A stretch of 64,000 nt of DNA, from IMG/VR virus record IMGVR_UViG_3300025645_000055, positions 1-64,000 of that record. The stretch is one strand, 5' to 3'. The number at the start of each line of letters is the position of its first letter. The stretch's first letter is position 1. A program made the translations under genes and the position numbers. The stretch is from a virus. The notes beneath the pieces are model-generated. The model searched no databases. It was given only the letters and a program-made list of their open reading frames with translations, and was not told the origin of the DNA. This document shows positions 35,831 through 44,364 of this stretch, piece after piece.

Positions 35831-36157
35831 ATGGAAAGAAAGATAAGTGAAACACCCAACAAGTGGGTTATATTAGGATTACCAGATAACCATTATAAAG
35901 TTTATGGAACTTGGGCTGGTGGTTATTTGGATGGTGATAGATGGAAATTAAATTCTGGAATAAAAGAGGTTGAACAAGATGATGACTTCTATTATTTTAT
36001 TGGATATAGTGGAAGTTGTTATAAATGCGATAAAAAAGGATATGGTGTGATGACATCCTTTGGTCATGATGTTTTAGATAAGATGATAGGATTAGCAAAA
36101 GGACAAGTTGAAGTACTTGATGATGTTGATGATTGGGCAGAACACATAAAAGAATAG
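35831..36157 (+). CDS. Hypothetical protein, 108 aa
   Basis: MERKISETPNKWVIL...; a WKLNSGIKEV and YSGSCYKCDKKGYG segment. No assigned fold. Ends where a structured intergenic RNA begins. Confidence 0.6.
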   Translation: MERKISETPNKWVILGLPDNHYKVYGTWAGGYLDGDRWKLNSGIKEVEQDDDFYYFIGYSGSCYKCDKKGYGVMTSFGHDVLDKMIGLAKGQVEVLDDVDDWAEHIKE

Positions 36158-36165
36158 TCGAAAAA

Positions 36166-36280
36166 GGGTTAACAGTAGACTTTAAAGACACAAACCAGTA
36201 ACCTTGCGGGGCATATGTCCCCAATACACCAAACCCTAAGCATATGTAGTGGGTGAGAAAGCTGTTAGGTGTCATTTTTA
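36166..36280 (+). promoter_or_regulatory. Structured leader RNA, switch candidate
   Basis: GGGTT (36166-36170)/AACCC (36232-36236) encloses GGGGCATATGTCCCC (36208-36222). ACACC (36226-36230) pairs with GGTGT (36268-36272), which is followed by CATTTTT. GCATATGT occurs twice, so alternative pairings are possible. Sits between two small genes; may be a riboswitch, attenuator or independent RNA. I recognise no known class. Confidence 0.5.
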
Positions 36281-36291
36281 AATAAAAAATT

Positions 36292-36432
36292 ATGGAAATT
36301 AAACCACTAGATTTAACATTACAACAATGGGTTAAAGACCATATAGAGTTTAGAGAATTCCTAGAGAAAAAGATGCGTGAGTATTGTATGTCTGAATTAA
36401 AGATAGATAAGTCTAGGTTTGGTGAAAAATAA
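36292..36432 (+). CDS. Hypothetical protein, 46 aa
   Basis: MEIKPLDLTLQQWVKDHIEF...; charged helical. Directly downstream of the structured RNA, with the normal AAATT leader. Confidence 0.5.
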   Translation: MEIKPLDLTLQQWVKDHIEFREFLEKKMREYCMSELKIDKSRFGEK

Positions 36433-36448
36433 TTAGTATCTTTGTATT

Positions 36449-36685
36449 ATGGAAACAGAAGAAATTTATAAAAAAGCATATAGTAGATATATCTCACCAT
36501 CTATGTATGATAAGATGTTTAGTAATGGGTGGCGTTTTCAAGAGTTCCCATTCGGTGGAGGAAATAAAGATATTATACTTGCTAGAATTGAAGAATTATT
36601 GATAACTAAACAAGTTAAATGTGGTTATATGGCTACGTCAATACGAGGATATCATAACTACTATTATATATACAAAAAGAAATAA
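36449..36685 (+). CDS. Hypothetical protein, 78 aa
   Basis: METEEIYKKAYSRY..., Tyr-rich with FPFGGGNKDI. A TATCTTTG box lies 5 bp upstream, but its -33 element is weak. Confidence 0.55.
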   Translation: METEEIYKKAYSRYISPSMYDKMFSNGWRFQEFPFGGGNKDIILARIEELLITKQVKCGYMATSIRGYHNYYYIYKKK

Positions 36686-36688
36686 AAT

Positions 36689-36910
36689 ATGGAAATAATA
36701 GGTTATATAATCAATTTCATTGTTTTTGGGGTATTAATCCTTGCATGGATTGCTATGTGGACACATGATGATTCACGAATGACCGATGAACAACTCTATG
36801 GTATGAGTGCCGAAGAGTACTCCCGTAAGATGATGGGTGATGAAACCTATGAAAAATATTTAAATCAAGGTAAAGATGAAAAGAGTTTGGAGAAACCTAA
36901 GTCGGAGTAA
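36689..36910 (+). CDS. Small membrane-anchored protein, 73 aa
   Basis: One N-terminal membrane helix (GYIINFIVFGVLILAWIAMW) and a charged cytoplasmic tail. Confidence 0.6.
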   Translation: MEIIGYIINFIVFGVLILAWIAMWTHDDSRMTDEQLYGMSAEEYSRKMMGDETYEKYLNQGKDEKSLEKPKSE

Positions 36911-37094
36911 ACCACCAGTAAATGAAGAGGTCGAACTACAACATATGATTGTGGGTATCGGTGCACCAGAACGTGAGGGTTGGTTTAGCACTGGTAGGAT
37001 GAGAGAGAGTGGTACATATAGTATATTACAAAATAAAAGTGGAACTGTAGATTACAGACCACCAACCCATTGGAGAGCAATTAAAACAGATTAA
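36876..37094 (+). CDS. Hypothetical protein, 72 aa
   Basis: MKRVWRNLSRSKPPV... overlaps the preceding gene by 35 nt in another frame; ends RPPTHWRAIKTD, a motif common in short phage proteins. Leads directly into the Thg1 gene. Confidence 0.52.
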   Translation: MKRVWRNLSRSKPPVNEEVELQHMIVGIGAPEREGWFSTGRMRESGTYSILQNKSGTVDYRPPTHWRAIKTD

Positions 37095-37095
37095 G

Positions 37096-37878
37096 ATGAA
37101 AAACGATTTAGGAAAACGAATGAAAGAGAACTACGAGTATAGGACTAAATCCTATATTCCTAGACGAACATATACAATAATTAGATTAGATGGTAAAGCT
37201 TTTCACACCTTTACAAAAGGGTTTGAAAGACCATATGATACTAAGTTAATGGATGCAATGAATTATGCAACCAAGATGCTTTGTGAGAATGTACAAGGTT
37301 GTAAGTTGGGTTATACACAGTCTGATGAAATTAGTTTATTATTAACTGATTTTGATAAGATTGGTACTGATGCTTATTTAGATGGTGCTATTCAAAAGAT
37401 AGTATCAATTACTGCATCTATGGCTACGGCATACTTCAATAGATACATGCTTGAAAATGATATTACTGCTAAATTGGCTTTCTTCGATAGTCGAGTGTTT
37501 AGTATTCCAGAAGCAACTGAAGTTGAAAACTATTTCATTTGGCGACAAGAGGATTGTGTTAGAAACTCAATTAGTATGACTGCACAGTCACTTTATAGTC
37601 ACAAAGAACTACACGGTGTTAACACATCTGGTATGCAAGATTTATGTATGGAGAAGGGTGTTAATTGGAACGACCAACCCGATGGGTTTAAAAGGGGTCG
37701 TATGATTGTTAAAGAGCAATATGAAATCCAAGCATTTGACCTGGAGACTAGTGGTTTAGATAACAACCATAGACCAATTAATGTTGGTACTGCAATCAGA
37801 AATAGGTGGGCTATCAAACCAGCTACTTGGATTCTAAGAGATAGAGAAGAGTTTAGCGATTTAATACCAAAACGATAA
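37096..37878 (+). CDS. Thg1-like 3'-5' RNA polymerase (tRNA-His guanylyltransferase family)
   Basis: 260 aa, family length. Palm-domain motifs IIRLDGKAFHTFTKGFERPYD (metal ligand D32) and GYTQSDEISLLL (D77-E78), then FDSRVFSIPEATEVENYFIWRQ and DCVRNSISM. The family adds nucleotides to RNA 5' ends; bacterial and phage members (TLPs) repair truncated tRNA 5' ends using the tRNA as template. With the phage RNase P RNA it would define tRNA 5' ends. Its stop overlaps the methyltransferase start. Confidence 0.94.
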   Translation: MKNDLGKRMKENYEYRTKSYIPRRTYTIIRLDGKAFHTFTKGFERPYDTKLMDAMNYATKMLCENVQGCKLGYTQSDEISLLLTDFDKIGTDAYLDGAIQKIVSITASMATAYFNRYMLENDITAKLAFFDSRVFSIPEATEVENYFIWRQEDCVRNSISMTAQSLYSHKELHGVNTSGMQDLCMEKGVNWNDQPDGFKRGRMIVKEQYEIQAFDLETSGLDNNHRPINVGTAIRNRWAIKPATWILRDREEFSDLIPKR

Positions 37879-38765
37879 TGAATGTATTATCACTTTTCGA
37901 TGGATTATCTGGTGGACAGATAGCATTACGTAACTTGGGTATTACACCCACTAATTACTATGCATCTGAAATAGACAAGTTCGCTATCAAGGTTACCCAA
38001 CATAATTTTCCAAATACTATACAGCTTGGTGACATCACAAATATAGGTGTTGCCAAGCCTTTTATGGATTCTTGGATATATGATAAAACCACCATGGAAA
38101 AACTTCATAATATAGGTGGTGGTATCGATTTACTAATGGGTGGAAGCCCTTGCCAATCATTTAGTAAGGCTGGTGATGGCACTGGTTTTGATGGTAAGAG
38201 TAAGTTATTCTGGGAATACCTAAGAATACTTAAAGAGGTGAAACCTAAATACTTCTTACTAGAGAATGTAGTAATGAAAAAGGAGTGGGAAGATGTTATA
38301 ACAGAGGCAATGGGTGTTGAACCCATCATGATTAACTCTAATCTTGTAAGTGCTCAAAATAGAAAACGATTATTCTGGACTAATATACCAAATGTAGAAC
38401 AACCAGAAGATAGGGGTATCCTACTTAAAGACATTCTTGAGGACGATGCAGACCCTAAGTATGCTATTAGTGATTCTAAGATAGATAGAGTACTAAACTC
38501 TCAATGGGGTAAAGGTTTCTTCTATGATAAGTCACATGATAAGATTGGAACTGCAATTGCTGGTTATCATAAACTACCAACAGATGGTACATACATTGAC
38601 CTGGGTTACCCAAGGAAGATAACACCAACAGAATTTGAAAAATTACAGACTGTACCAGTGGGATATACTGATTGTGTGAGTGATACACAACGCTATGCTA
38701 TGGTGGGTAATGGGTGGACAATTGATGTTATAAGTCATATCTTAAAAAATATGGAATTGGGTTGA
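37878..38765 (+). CDS. C5-cytosine DNA methyltransferase 1
   Basis: 295 aa with motif I LSLFDGLSGGQIAL, catalytic PC motif MGGSPCQSFSKAGDG, ENV, QNRKRLFW and motif X VGNGWTIDVI. It methylates DNA at C5, probably to protect phage DNA from restriction. It has a ~35% related neighbour with a shorter recognition region; no partner restriction gene is seen. Confidence 0.95.
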   Translation: MNVLSLFDGLSGGQIALRNLGITPTNYYASEIDKFAIKVTQHNFPNTIQLGDITNIGVAKPFMDSWIYDKTTMEKLHNIGGGIDLLMGGSPCQSFSKAGDGTGFDGKSKLFWEYLRILKEVKPKYFLLENVVMKKEWEDVITEAMGVEPIMINSNLVSAQNRKRLFWTNIPNVEQPEDRGILLKDILEDDADPKYAISDSKIDRVLNSQWGKGFFYDKSHDKIGTAIAGYHKLPTDGTYIDLGYPRKITPTEFEKLQTVPVGYTDCVSDTQRYAMVGNGWTIDVISHILKNMELG

Positions 38766-38792
38766 TTAATTCAATTAATAGAACTATATTTG
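38762..38792 (+). promoter_or_regulatory. Promoter of second methyltransferase
   Basis: TTG 38762-38764, N20, TATATTTG 38785-38792, overlapping the end of the first methyltransferase gene. Confidence 0.75.
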
Positions 38793-38807
38793 TTTAAACA
38801 ACAAAAT

Positions 38808-39722
38808 ATGAATGTATTATCACTATTTGATGGGATGTCTTGTGGACAGATTGCGTTAGAAAGAATAGGAGTAAAAGTAGACAATTATTATTCAAGTGAG
38901 ATTGATAAGCATGCTTTGAAAGTTACCGAAAAGAATTACCCAAATACAATACAAGTGGGTGATGTAAAAGAATTAAAGGGTAGTGATTTACCTAAGATTG
39001 ATTTAATGATGGGTGGAAGCCCATGTCAAGGGTTTAGCTTTAGTGGTAAACAATTGAATTTCGATGACCCAAGGAGTAAGTTGTTCTTTGAATTTGTTAG
39101 ATTAATAGATGAAATCAAACCTAAATACTTCTTACTAGAGAATGTGGTGATGAAGCAAGAGTTTCAAGATGTGATAACAGAAGCATTAGGTGTTGAACCT
39201 ATTATGATTAATTCTCAATTGGTAAGTGCTCATCATAGAAAGAGGTTGTATTGGACTAACATTCCAAATATAGAGCAACCAGAAGATAAGGGTATTGGTT
39301 TAATAGATATACTTGAGGATGATGAAATGATAGGACCCTCAGCGATTAGAGGTCGAAGACTTAACAAGGCAACAATACTTGGTAGAAGACTAAATGAACG
39401 TGGTAAGAGGGATGATTATAATAAAGAGATACCTATTACCCAATGTCTTGAAGTAAGGGCATCAAATAGGACTAAATCAAACTGTTTAACAACAGTTGCC
39501 AAAGATAATGTATTAACAACAATGCCGATTGGGAGACACCCAGATGCGTTTAAAAAGGGTTTACCCTTTAGATATTATACAATAAAAGAATATTGCAGAC
39601 TACAAACAGTGCCAGATGATTATTTTGAAGGTGTTGCAAGTGAAAATCAAGCCAGAAAAATGATTGGTAATGGTTGGACTGTAGATGTAATAGGACACAT
39701 ATTAAAAAACATGGAATTATGA
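38808..39722 (+). CDS. C5-cytosine DNA methyltransferase 2
   Basis: 304 aa from MNVLSLFDGMSCGQ, the first ATG after its promoter. Same motifs as its neighbour: GGSPCQGFSFSGKQ, ENVVMKQEFQDVITEALGVEPI, HHRKRLYW and IGNGWTVDVI. A different target-recognition region (GRRLNKATILGRRLNERGK) suggests another site. The two look like an old tandem duplication. Confidence 0.95.
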   Translation: MNVLSLFDGMSCGQIALERIGVKVDNYYSSEIDKHALKVTEKNYPNTIQVGDVKELKGSDLPKIDLMMGGSPCQGFSFSGKQLNFDDPRSKLFFEFVRLIDEIKPKYFLLENVVMKQEFQDVITEALGVEPIMINSQLVSAHHRKRLYWTNIPNIEQPEDKGIGLIDILEDDEMIGPSAIRGRRLNKATILGRRLNERGKRDDYNKEIPITQCLEVRASNRTKSNCLTTVAKDNVLTTMPIGRHPDAFKKGLPFRYYTIKEYCRLQTVPDDYFEGVASENQARKMIGNGWTVDVIGHILKNMEL

Positions 39723-40201
39723 TTAATGATAAATCAGTATTTTTCTGGGGTGGTATCTGTAGCCAATGGTATCCTTCGGATTTTGAAATAAACGAAGAAA
39801 AATTTACATCTGCTGAACAGTATATGATGTATAAGAAAGCATTACTATTTGAAGATGAAGAAGTAGCCAATGCAATAATGAGAACCAACAACCCTAAAGA
39901 CCAAAAAGCTTTAGGTAGAAAAGTGAGGGGATTTGATAAAGATGTATGGGAAGAAGTATGTCGTGAGTATGTTTACGAAGGTAATTATGCTAAATTCACA
40001 CAAAACCCAGAGTTACTTGAAGAATTACTTAGCTATGGCGATAGAGAGATAGTAGAAGCTAGTCCAGAAGACCCAATTTGGGGTATTGGACTACATGAAA
40101 ACGATAAAAGAGTCCTTGATAAAGAACAATGGTTAGGAACTAACTGGTTGGGTGAGGCAATAATGAGAGTGAGAGACGAATTAAACGCACATAAACCATA
40201 A
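39719..40201 (+). CDS. NADAR-domain protein (YbiA-like)
   Basis: 160 aa from MINDKSVFFWGGICSQWYPSDF; the ATG overlaps the methyltransferase TGA. Conserved NADAR features: FTSAEQYMMYKKALLF, NPKDQKALGRKVRGFD, NYAKFTQNPEL and DPIWGIGL. The family hydrolyses N-glycosidic bonds of ADP-ribosylated or riboflavin-pathway substrates and is tied to ADP-ribose metabolism. Fits the NAD/ADP-ribose theme here. Confidence 0.92.
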   Translation: MINDKSVFFWGGICSQWYPSDFEINEEKFTSAEQYMMYKKALLFEDEEVANAIMRTNNPKDQKALGRKVRGFDKDVWEEVCREYVYEGNYAKFTQNPELLEELLSYGDREIVEASPEDPIWGIGLHENDKRVLDKEQWLGTNWLGEAIMRVRDELNAHKP

Positions 40202-40204
40202 GAT

Positions 40205-40561
40205 ATGAAACCAATACCATTTAAAGAACAAACAAACGTAGCAGCCGAAACACAAGATGAATATGGTGACTTACCATTTCTTGATATGAAGGGTAAAACG
40301 GGTACAATAGTATCTTGTTGGGGATTATCCGAAGAAGAAATAGCAGAGGTTGTTAAGACTGGTAAGATATGGGTTGGGTTAATGTGTTTTGGTAACCCAT
40401 TAACACCAAGCCTTTTGACCGTTAATAAAACGGATTTATTTGAAACAACAACCATACCATGTACCTCTTGTGGTATTAACGATGTTGAAGGAATTGTTAA
40501 TATGGTTGAGGATAACCTGGTTAATGAAAAAGAATGTAAAGATTGTGATAGTGTAAAATAA
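40205..40561 (+). CDS. Hypothetical protein, 118 aa, zinc motif
   Basis: CTSCGIND ... CKDC near the C-terminus suggests a metal-binding knuckle; the first half has a beta-rich segment (IVSCWGLSEEEIAEVV). Not assigned. Confidence 0.6.
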   Translation: MKPIPFKEQTNVAAETQDEYGDLPFLDMKGKTGTIVSCWGLSEEEIAEVVKTGKIWVGLMCFGNPLTPSLLTVNKTDLFETTTIPCTSCGINDVEGIVNMVEDNLVNEKECKDCDSVK

Positions 40562-40566
40562 AGATT

Positions 40567-41235
40567 ATGGAACAAAAACCTAAAGACAACTTCAGATTTA
40601 ACTTTGGTGGGTTACCACCAAACAAGATATGGTTCACATCAGACCCACACTTTTTTCATACTAACATCATTAAATATACCGATAGACCATTTGATAATGT
40701 TGGTGAAATGAATATGGCGTTGGTTAGAAATTGGAATAATACGGTTAAAGATGATGACCTTATATTTTGCCTTGGGGATTTTGCCTTGGGGAAGAATCAA
40801 GAATGTAACGACCTACTTCAAGTATTAAATGGTCAGAAGGTTTTAATCATTGGTAATCATGAAAGAACGATTATGAAACACCCAGCAAATAGAGATATGT
40901 TTGATGGTGGTATCTATGAAAGACTAGAGATTAAGGTTAATGATGATGAGGTTTCAGATAACTTTCAACACTTAACACTTTCACATTACCCAATGATTAC
41001 TTGGAATCATTCACATAGGGGTTCTTGGCAACTATTTGGACACGTACATGGTGTTTTGGATGGTAACCCTAAGTTATCACCAAACCAATTAGATGTAGGT
41101 GTTGATTCACATAACTTCACCCCCATTTCTTATCAAACAGTTAAGGAATTAATAACCATAGAAAATATAAATAGGGTTAAAATAACAAGAGTGAATAACC
41201 ACAATAAAGATGATAATAGTAACAGTAACCGATGA
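40567..41235 (+). CDS. Calcineurin-like metallophosphoesterase
   Basis: 222 aa with all metal-ligand blocks: FTSDPHFFH, FCLGDFALG, IIGNHERT, LSHYPM and FGHVHG. Small phage phosphoesterases of this type hydrolyse nucleotides or RNA 2',3'-cyclic phosphates; substrate unknown. Its extended C-terminal tail overlaps the next gene by 26 nt. Confidence 0.9.
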   Translation: MEQKPKDNFRFNFGGLPPNKIWFTSDPHFFHTNIIKYTDRPFDNVGEMNMALVRNWNNTVKDDDLIFCLGDFALGKNQECNDLLQVLNGQKVLIIGNHERTIMKHPANRDMFDGGIYERLEIKVNDDEVSDNFQHLTLSHYPMITWNHSHRGSWQLFGHVHGVLDGNPKLSPNQLDVGVDSHNFTPISYQTVKELITIENINRVKITRVNNHNKDDNSNSNR

Positions 41236-41710
41236 ACAAAGAGAAAGGGCGAGTAAGCTTTATGATTTTGAAGCATTAAATAATAGTATTACAAAGGGAG
41301 AGGGCAACGTTGTCGGCTCAATAGGTGAAATAGTCGTTTGTGATTATTTTGATGGTACACAAGCCAACACATATGATTATGATATAATCTTAAATAATAA
41401 AAAGATAGATGTTAAAACTAAAAAATATCAGAGTCATTTAGTACCACATATGGGTTGGAACTTAAACATACCAGTGTTTAACACAACTCAAGAGTGTGAC
41501 CACTATTGTTTTGTTGTTGTATCTGATGACTTAAAAAAGGCTTGTATATTTGGTTTCATTAAAAAAGAAAACTTTTATAAAAGGGCAGTGTTAGGTAAGA
41601 AAGGTGAAGTAGACCCAAATGGTAATGGTGTGTGGAAGTTTAGGTCAGACTGTTATAATCTATCACCAAAAGAATTAAAGTTACCTAAAAAAATTGAACA
41701 AAATGGATAA
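41210..41710 (+). CDS. PD-(D/E)XK-like nuclease fold protein
   Basis: 166 aa. VGSIGEIVVCDYF followed by YDYDIILNNKKIDVKTKKY gives an E...D...DxK arrangement of the restriction-nuclease fold. Probably a DNA endonuclease of recombination or host-DNA degradation; assignment by motif only. Confidence 0.7.
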   Translation: MIIVTVTDEQRERASKLYDFEALNNSITKGEGNVVGSIGEIVVCDYFDGTQANTYDYDIILNNKKIDVKTKKYQSHLVPHMGWNLNIPVFNTTQECDHYCFVVVSDDLKKACIFGFIKKENFYKRAVLGKKGEVDPNGNGVWKFRSDCYNLSPKELKLPKKIEQNG

Positions 41711-42149
41711 TTTAACAAAATGGGATAAGAAGTTTATTAGTCTGGTGGCGGAAGTAGCCTCTTGGTCTAAGGACACTAATAGGCAAGTAGGGTGTGTTAT
41801 CGTAAATGATGATAAAGATGTACTTACACAAGGTTATAATGGTTTCCCAAGGGGTTCAGATGACGACAAAGACCCTAGACGTTATGAGAAACCAGCGAAA
41901 TACATGTGGACTGAACACGCAGAACGAAATGCGATATATAATGCAGCTAGGTCTGGGACAATATTAAAGGGTGGAACACTCTATTGTAGTTTCTTCCCTT
42001 GTGTTGATTGTTGTAGGGCTACGATTCAAGTAGGGATAAAAAAAGTATATGCACCTAAACCAGATTTAAATCATAAAACATGGGGTGATGGGTGGATAGA
42101 AGGTATCATCATGTTAAAAGAATGTGGTGTTGAAATAATTTGGATATAA
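41703..42149 (+). CDS. dCMP deaminase
   Basis: 148 aa from MDNLTKWDKKF. Zinc and catalytic motifs HAERNAIYNAA and FFPCVDCCRATI, plus VGCVIVNDD and GYNGFPRGSDD. Converts dCMP to dUMP for thymidylate synthesis; common in large phages. Confidence 0.94.
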   Translation: MDNLTKWDKKFISLVAEVASWSKDTNRQVGCVIVNDDKDVLTQGYNGFPRGSDDDKDPRRYEKPAKYMWTEHAERNAIYNAARSGTILKGGTLYCSFFPCVDCCRATIQVGIKKVYAPKPDLNHKTWGDGWIEGIIMLKECGVEIIWI

Positions 42150-42159
42150 AAAATTAATT

Positions 42160-42345
42160 ATGAGTGAAAAAAAAATGATATTATTAGGTGTTGCCAATGA
42201 AGGGGAACAGAACTTTGAATTAGCACTTGTTAAAGAGTGGGTAATCAATAAAACTACCTTGGTTGGTAATACTGTGTTCTTCGAAGTAGATGGCACATAT
42301 TTTTCAGTAGATAGACAAAAATTTGATAACATAATAACAAAATAA
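42160..42345 (+). CDS. Hypothetical protein, 61 aa
   Basis: MSEKKMILLGVANEGEQNF..., small alpha/beta, no family recognised; 1 nt before the next gene. Confidence 0.55.
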   Translation: MSEKKMILLGVANEGEQNFELALVKEWVINKTTLVGNTVFFEVDGTYFSVDRQKFDNIITK

Positions 42346-42346
42346 T

Positions 42347-42766
42347 ATGGTATTACGAGCAATTAAAAACGCCTTTAAATTAAAGGAAAACAGAGGTTGG
42401 GATAGAATATACTTTGCAATTGATTTACATAGTACGGTGGTTAAACCAAACTACAGTACTGATTCAATTCCAACAGAGTTCTACCCACACTCAAAAGAGG
42501 TGTTACAAGCACTAACTAAGCGTGATGATATCGCACTTATTATGTGGACTTGTTCACACCCACACGAAATAGTTAAATACGTTAAGTTCTTCAAGGACAT
42601 GGATATTGTATTTGACCATATAAATAAAAATCCAGAAGTTAAAACCGATGTTAATGGTTATGGTAACTATGATGATAAGCCTTATATGAGTGCAATCATT
42701 GATGATAAAGCTGGGTTTGATGCCGACACCGAATGGGAAGGTATAAAAGAATATTTTGAATTATGA
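42347..42766 (+). CDS. HAD-like phosphatase domain protein
   Basis: 139 aa. FAIDLHSTVVKP (motif I, DxHxT), MWTCSHP (motif II T/S) and SAIIDDKAGFD (motif IV) fit a compact HAD fold without a cap. Phage HADs act on nucleotides or RNA ends; substrate unknown. Confidence 0.72.
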   Translation: MVLRAIKNAFKLKENRGWDRIYFAIDLHSTVVKPNYSTDSIPTEFYPHSKEVLQALTKRDDIALIMWTCSHPHEIVKYVKFFKDMDIVFDHINKNPEVKTDVNGYGNYDDKPYMSAIIDDKAGFDADTEWEGIKEYFEL

Positions 42767-42960
42767 AAAAATTTGTATTAACAACAAAGAGTGAAAGTGG
42801 TGACGATTATATTTATTTAATCGAACACAAAAAACAACCCACTATGAAAGAATTAGATAAATTCTTAATGATTAACGGTTGTGATATGGATGAAGAAAGG
42901 ACATATGAAGATGTCGTACATCTAGAAGAAATAAAAGAATTTGAAACAATACCATCATGA
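42763..42960 (+). CDS. Hypothetical protein, 65 aa
   Basis: MKKFVLTTKSESGDDYIYLIE..., short beta-alpha protein coupled by ATGA overlaps to both neighbours. Confidence 0.56.
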   Translation: MKKFVLTTKSESGDDYIYLIEHKKQPTMKELDKFLMINGCDMDEERTYEDVVHLEEIKEFETIPS

Positions 42961-43667
42961 AAAAAATAGTAGTATTTACGGGAGCTGGTGTATCAGCCGA
43001 ATCGGATATCTCAACATATAGAGACATCACAGATGGTCTTTGGTATAACTATAAGGTTGAAGAAGTTGCAACCATTGAAGGTTGGAAGGCCGATAAAGAA
43101 AAGGTGTTGGAATTTCATAACATGCTTAGGGGTAAATTACATGATAAGAAACCTAACTTAGCACATACCTTAATTGGTGACCTGGAAGATGATTTTGAGG
43201 TAACAGTCATCACCCAAAATGTAGATGAACTACATGAAAAGGGTGGTTCTAAAAATGTACTTCATATCCACGGTGAGTTAATGAAGTGTAAAAGTAGTGT
43301 TGACCCAAGCTTATTTTATGATGCTAGGGGAAGTATCAATATAGGTGATAAGTGTGTTAAGGGGTCACAGTTAAGACCCGCCACTGTATTATTTGGTGAG
43401 TTCCCATACTTTATGCCAGAATCAATAAAAGCTTTAAAGAGATGTGATATCTTGATTATTGTTGGTACTGGGTTTGACATTCAATATACCACTGGTATGA
43501 TTACTGAGGTTAAACAAAGTTGTAAAATATACTACGTAGACCCACAACCAGCTAAGTTTTTGGAGTCATATCCAAATTTGGGTGGTCGAATTAACTATGT
43601 TGAAAAACCAGCAACCACGGGGGTTCAAGAGGTGTTTGATGAAATATATGAAAAATTTGTAGGATAA
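42957..43667 (+). CDS. Sir2-family NAD-dependent deacylase
   Basis: 236 aa. FTGAGVSAESDISTYRD (NAD-binding GAG), ITQNVDELHEKGG, the catalytic His in LHIHGELMKC, VLFGEFP and IIVGTGFDIQ. Only two of the usual four zinc Cys are clear. Sir2 proteins deacylate lysines or hydrolyse NAD, releasing nicotinamide, which the phage NAMPT could recycle. Confidence 0.92.
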   Translation: MKKIVVFTGAGVSAESDISTYRDITDGLWYNYKVEEVATIEGWKADKEKVLEFHNMLRGKLHDKKPNLAHTLIGDLEDDFEVTVITQNVDELHEKGGSKNVLHIHGELMKCKSSVDPSLFYDARGSINIGDKCVKGSQLRPATVLFGEFPYFMPESIKALKRCDILIIVGTGFDIQYTTGMITEVKQSCKIYYVDPQPAKFLESYPNLGGRINYVEKPATTGVQEVFDEIYEKFVG

Positions 43668-43716
43668 TAGAATTATTATTTGTATATTTGTAATCAACAA
43701 TTTAAAATATAGTATT

Positions 43717-44250
43717 ATGAAGCGATTAATTTTTATTATGGTGATGCTTATCACCTTTACAAGTCAAGCACAATTTAACTGGTTCGAGTGGAATCAAGAT
43801 GAAGAATTTCTTTTAAATGTTTGGGTTGACCCCACATTTACAGATAAGGGTGAACAGTATGGTATTGGAGTCACCAAAGAACTTGGTGGTGGATGGGTAT
43901 CTGCTGAAATCTCTTATTATGGAGCATTAGAACCTTATTACTTAGATTTGGTTGGTAGTGGTGGTGCAAACTTTCATTTATTTAGAAATGATGCAGTTAA
44001 ATACTATGTAGGTGGTAGACTTGGTTGGATACATCGTGGAGATGGATATTCACCACACGCACTTATGGGTGTTACTGGTGGGTTTGATATAAAGATTAAT
44101 GATATTATACGTGGCTTTCCCGATGTACGACTTGGGTTGAGGTATTGGGGTGATTTTAGAACCGACCAACACGAAGATTTCTTAGGTGGTACAGATGATA
44201 ACCAATGGCGAGATAACGTTGGTGGTGTGGTAACATTTCCACTCAATTAA
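43717..44250 (+). CDS. Secreted outer-membrane barrel-like protein
   Basis: 177 aa with signal peptide MKRLIFIMVMLITFTSQAQ and many amphipathic strands (YYVGGRLGWIHRGDG, VRLGLRYWGDF). Similar plan to the protein at 13234. Preceded by TATATTTG at 43682-43689. Likely placed in the host outer membrane. Confidence 0.7.
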   Translation: MKRLIFIMVMLITFTSQAQFNWFEWNQDEEFLLNVWVDPTFTDKGEQYGIGVTKELGGGWVSAEISYYGALEPYYLDLVGSGGANFHLFRNDAVKYYVGGRLGWIHRGDGYSPHALMGVTGGFDIKINDIIRGFPDVRLGLRYWGDFRTDQHEDFLGGTDDNQWRDNVGGVVTFPLN

Positions 44251-44251
44251 G

Positions 44252-44362
44252 ATGAGAGATACAACAGATGGTAAAGTAATTATAAACAGTGATGATTGCT
44301 TTGGTCAATTAGGTACATTAACACACCTTAAAGATGGTGAAAAATTCACATTAAGACAATAG
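44252..44362 (+). CDS. Hypothetical protein, 36 aa
   Basis: MRDTTDGKVIINSDDCFGQL...; 1 nt after the barrel gene, ends in TAG, 2 nt before the next gene, so its spacing supports a real gene. Confidence 0.5.
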   Translation: MRDTTDGKVIINSDDCFGQLGTLTHLKDGEKFTLRQ

Positions 44363-44364
44363 TT

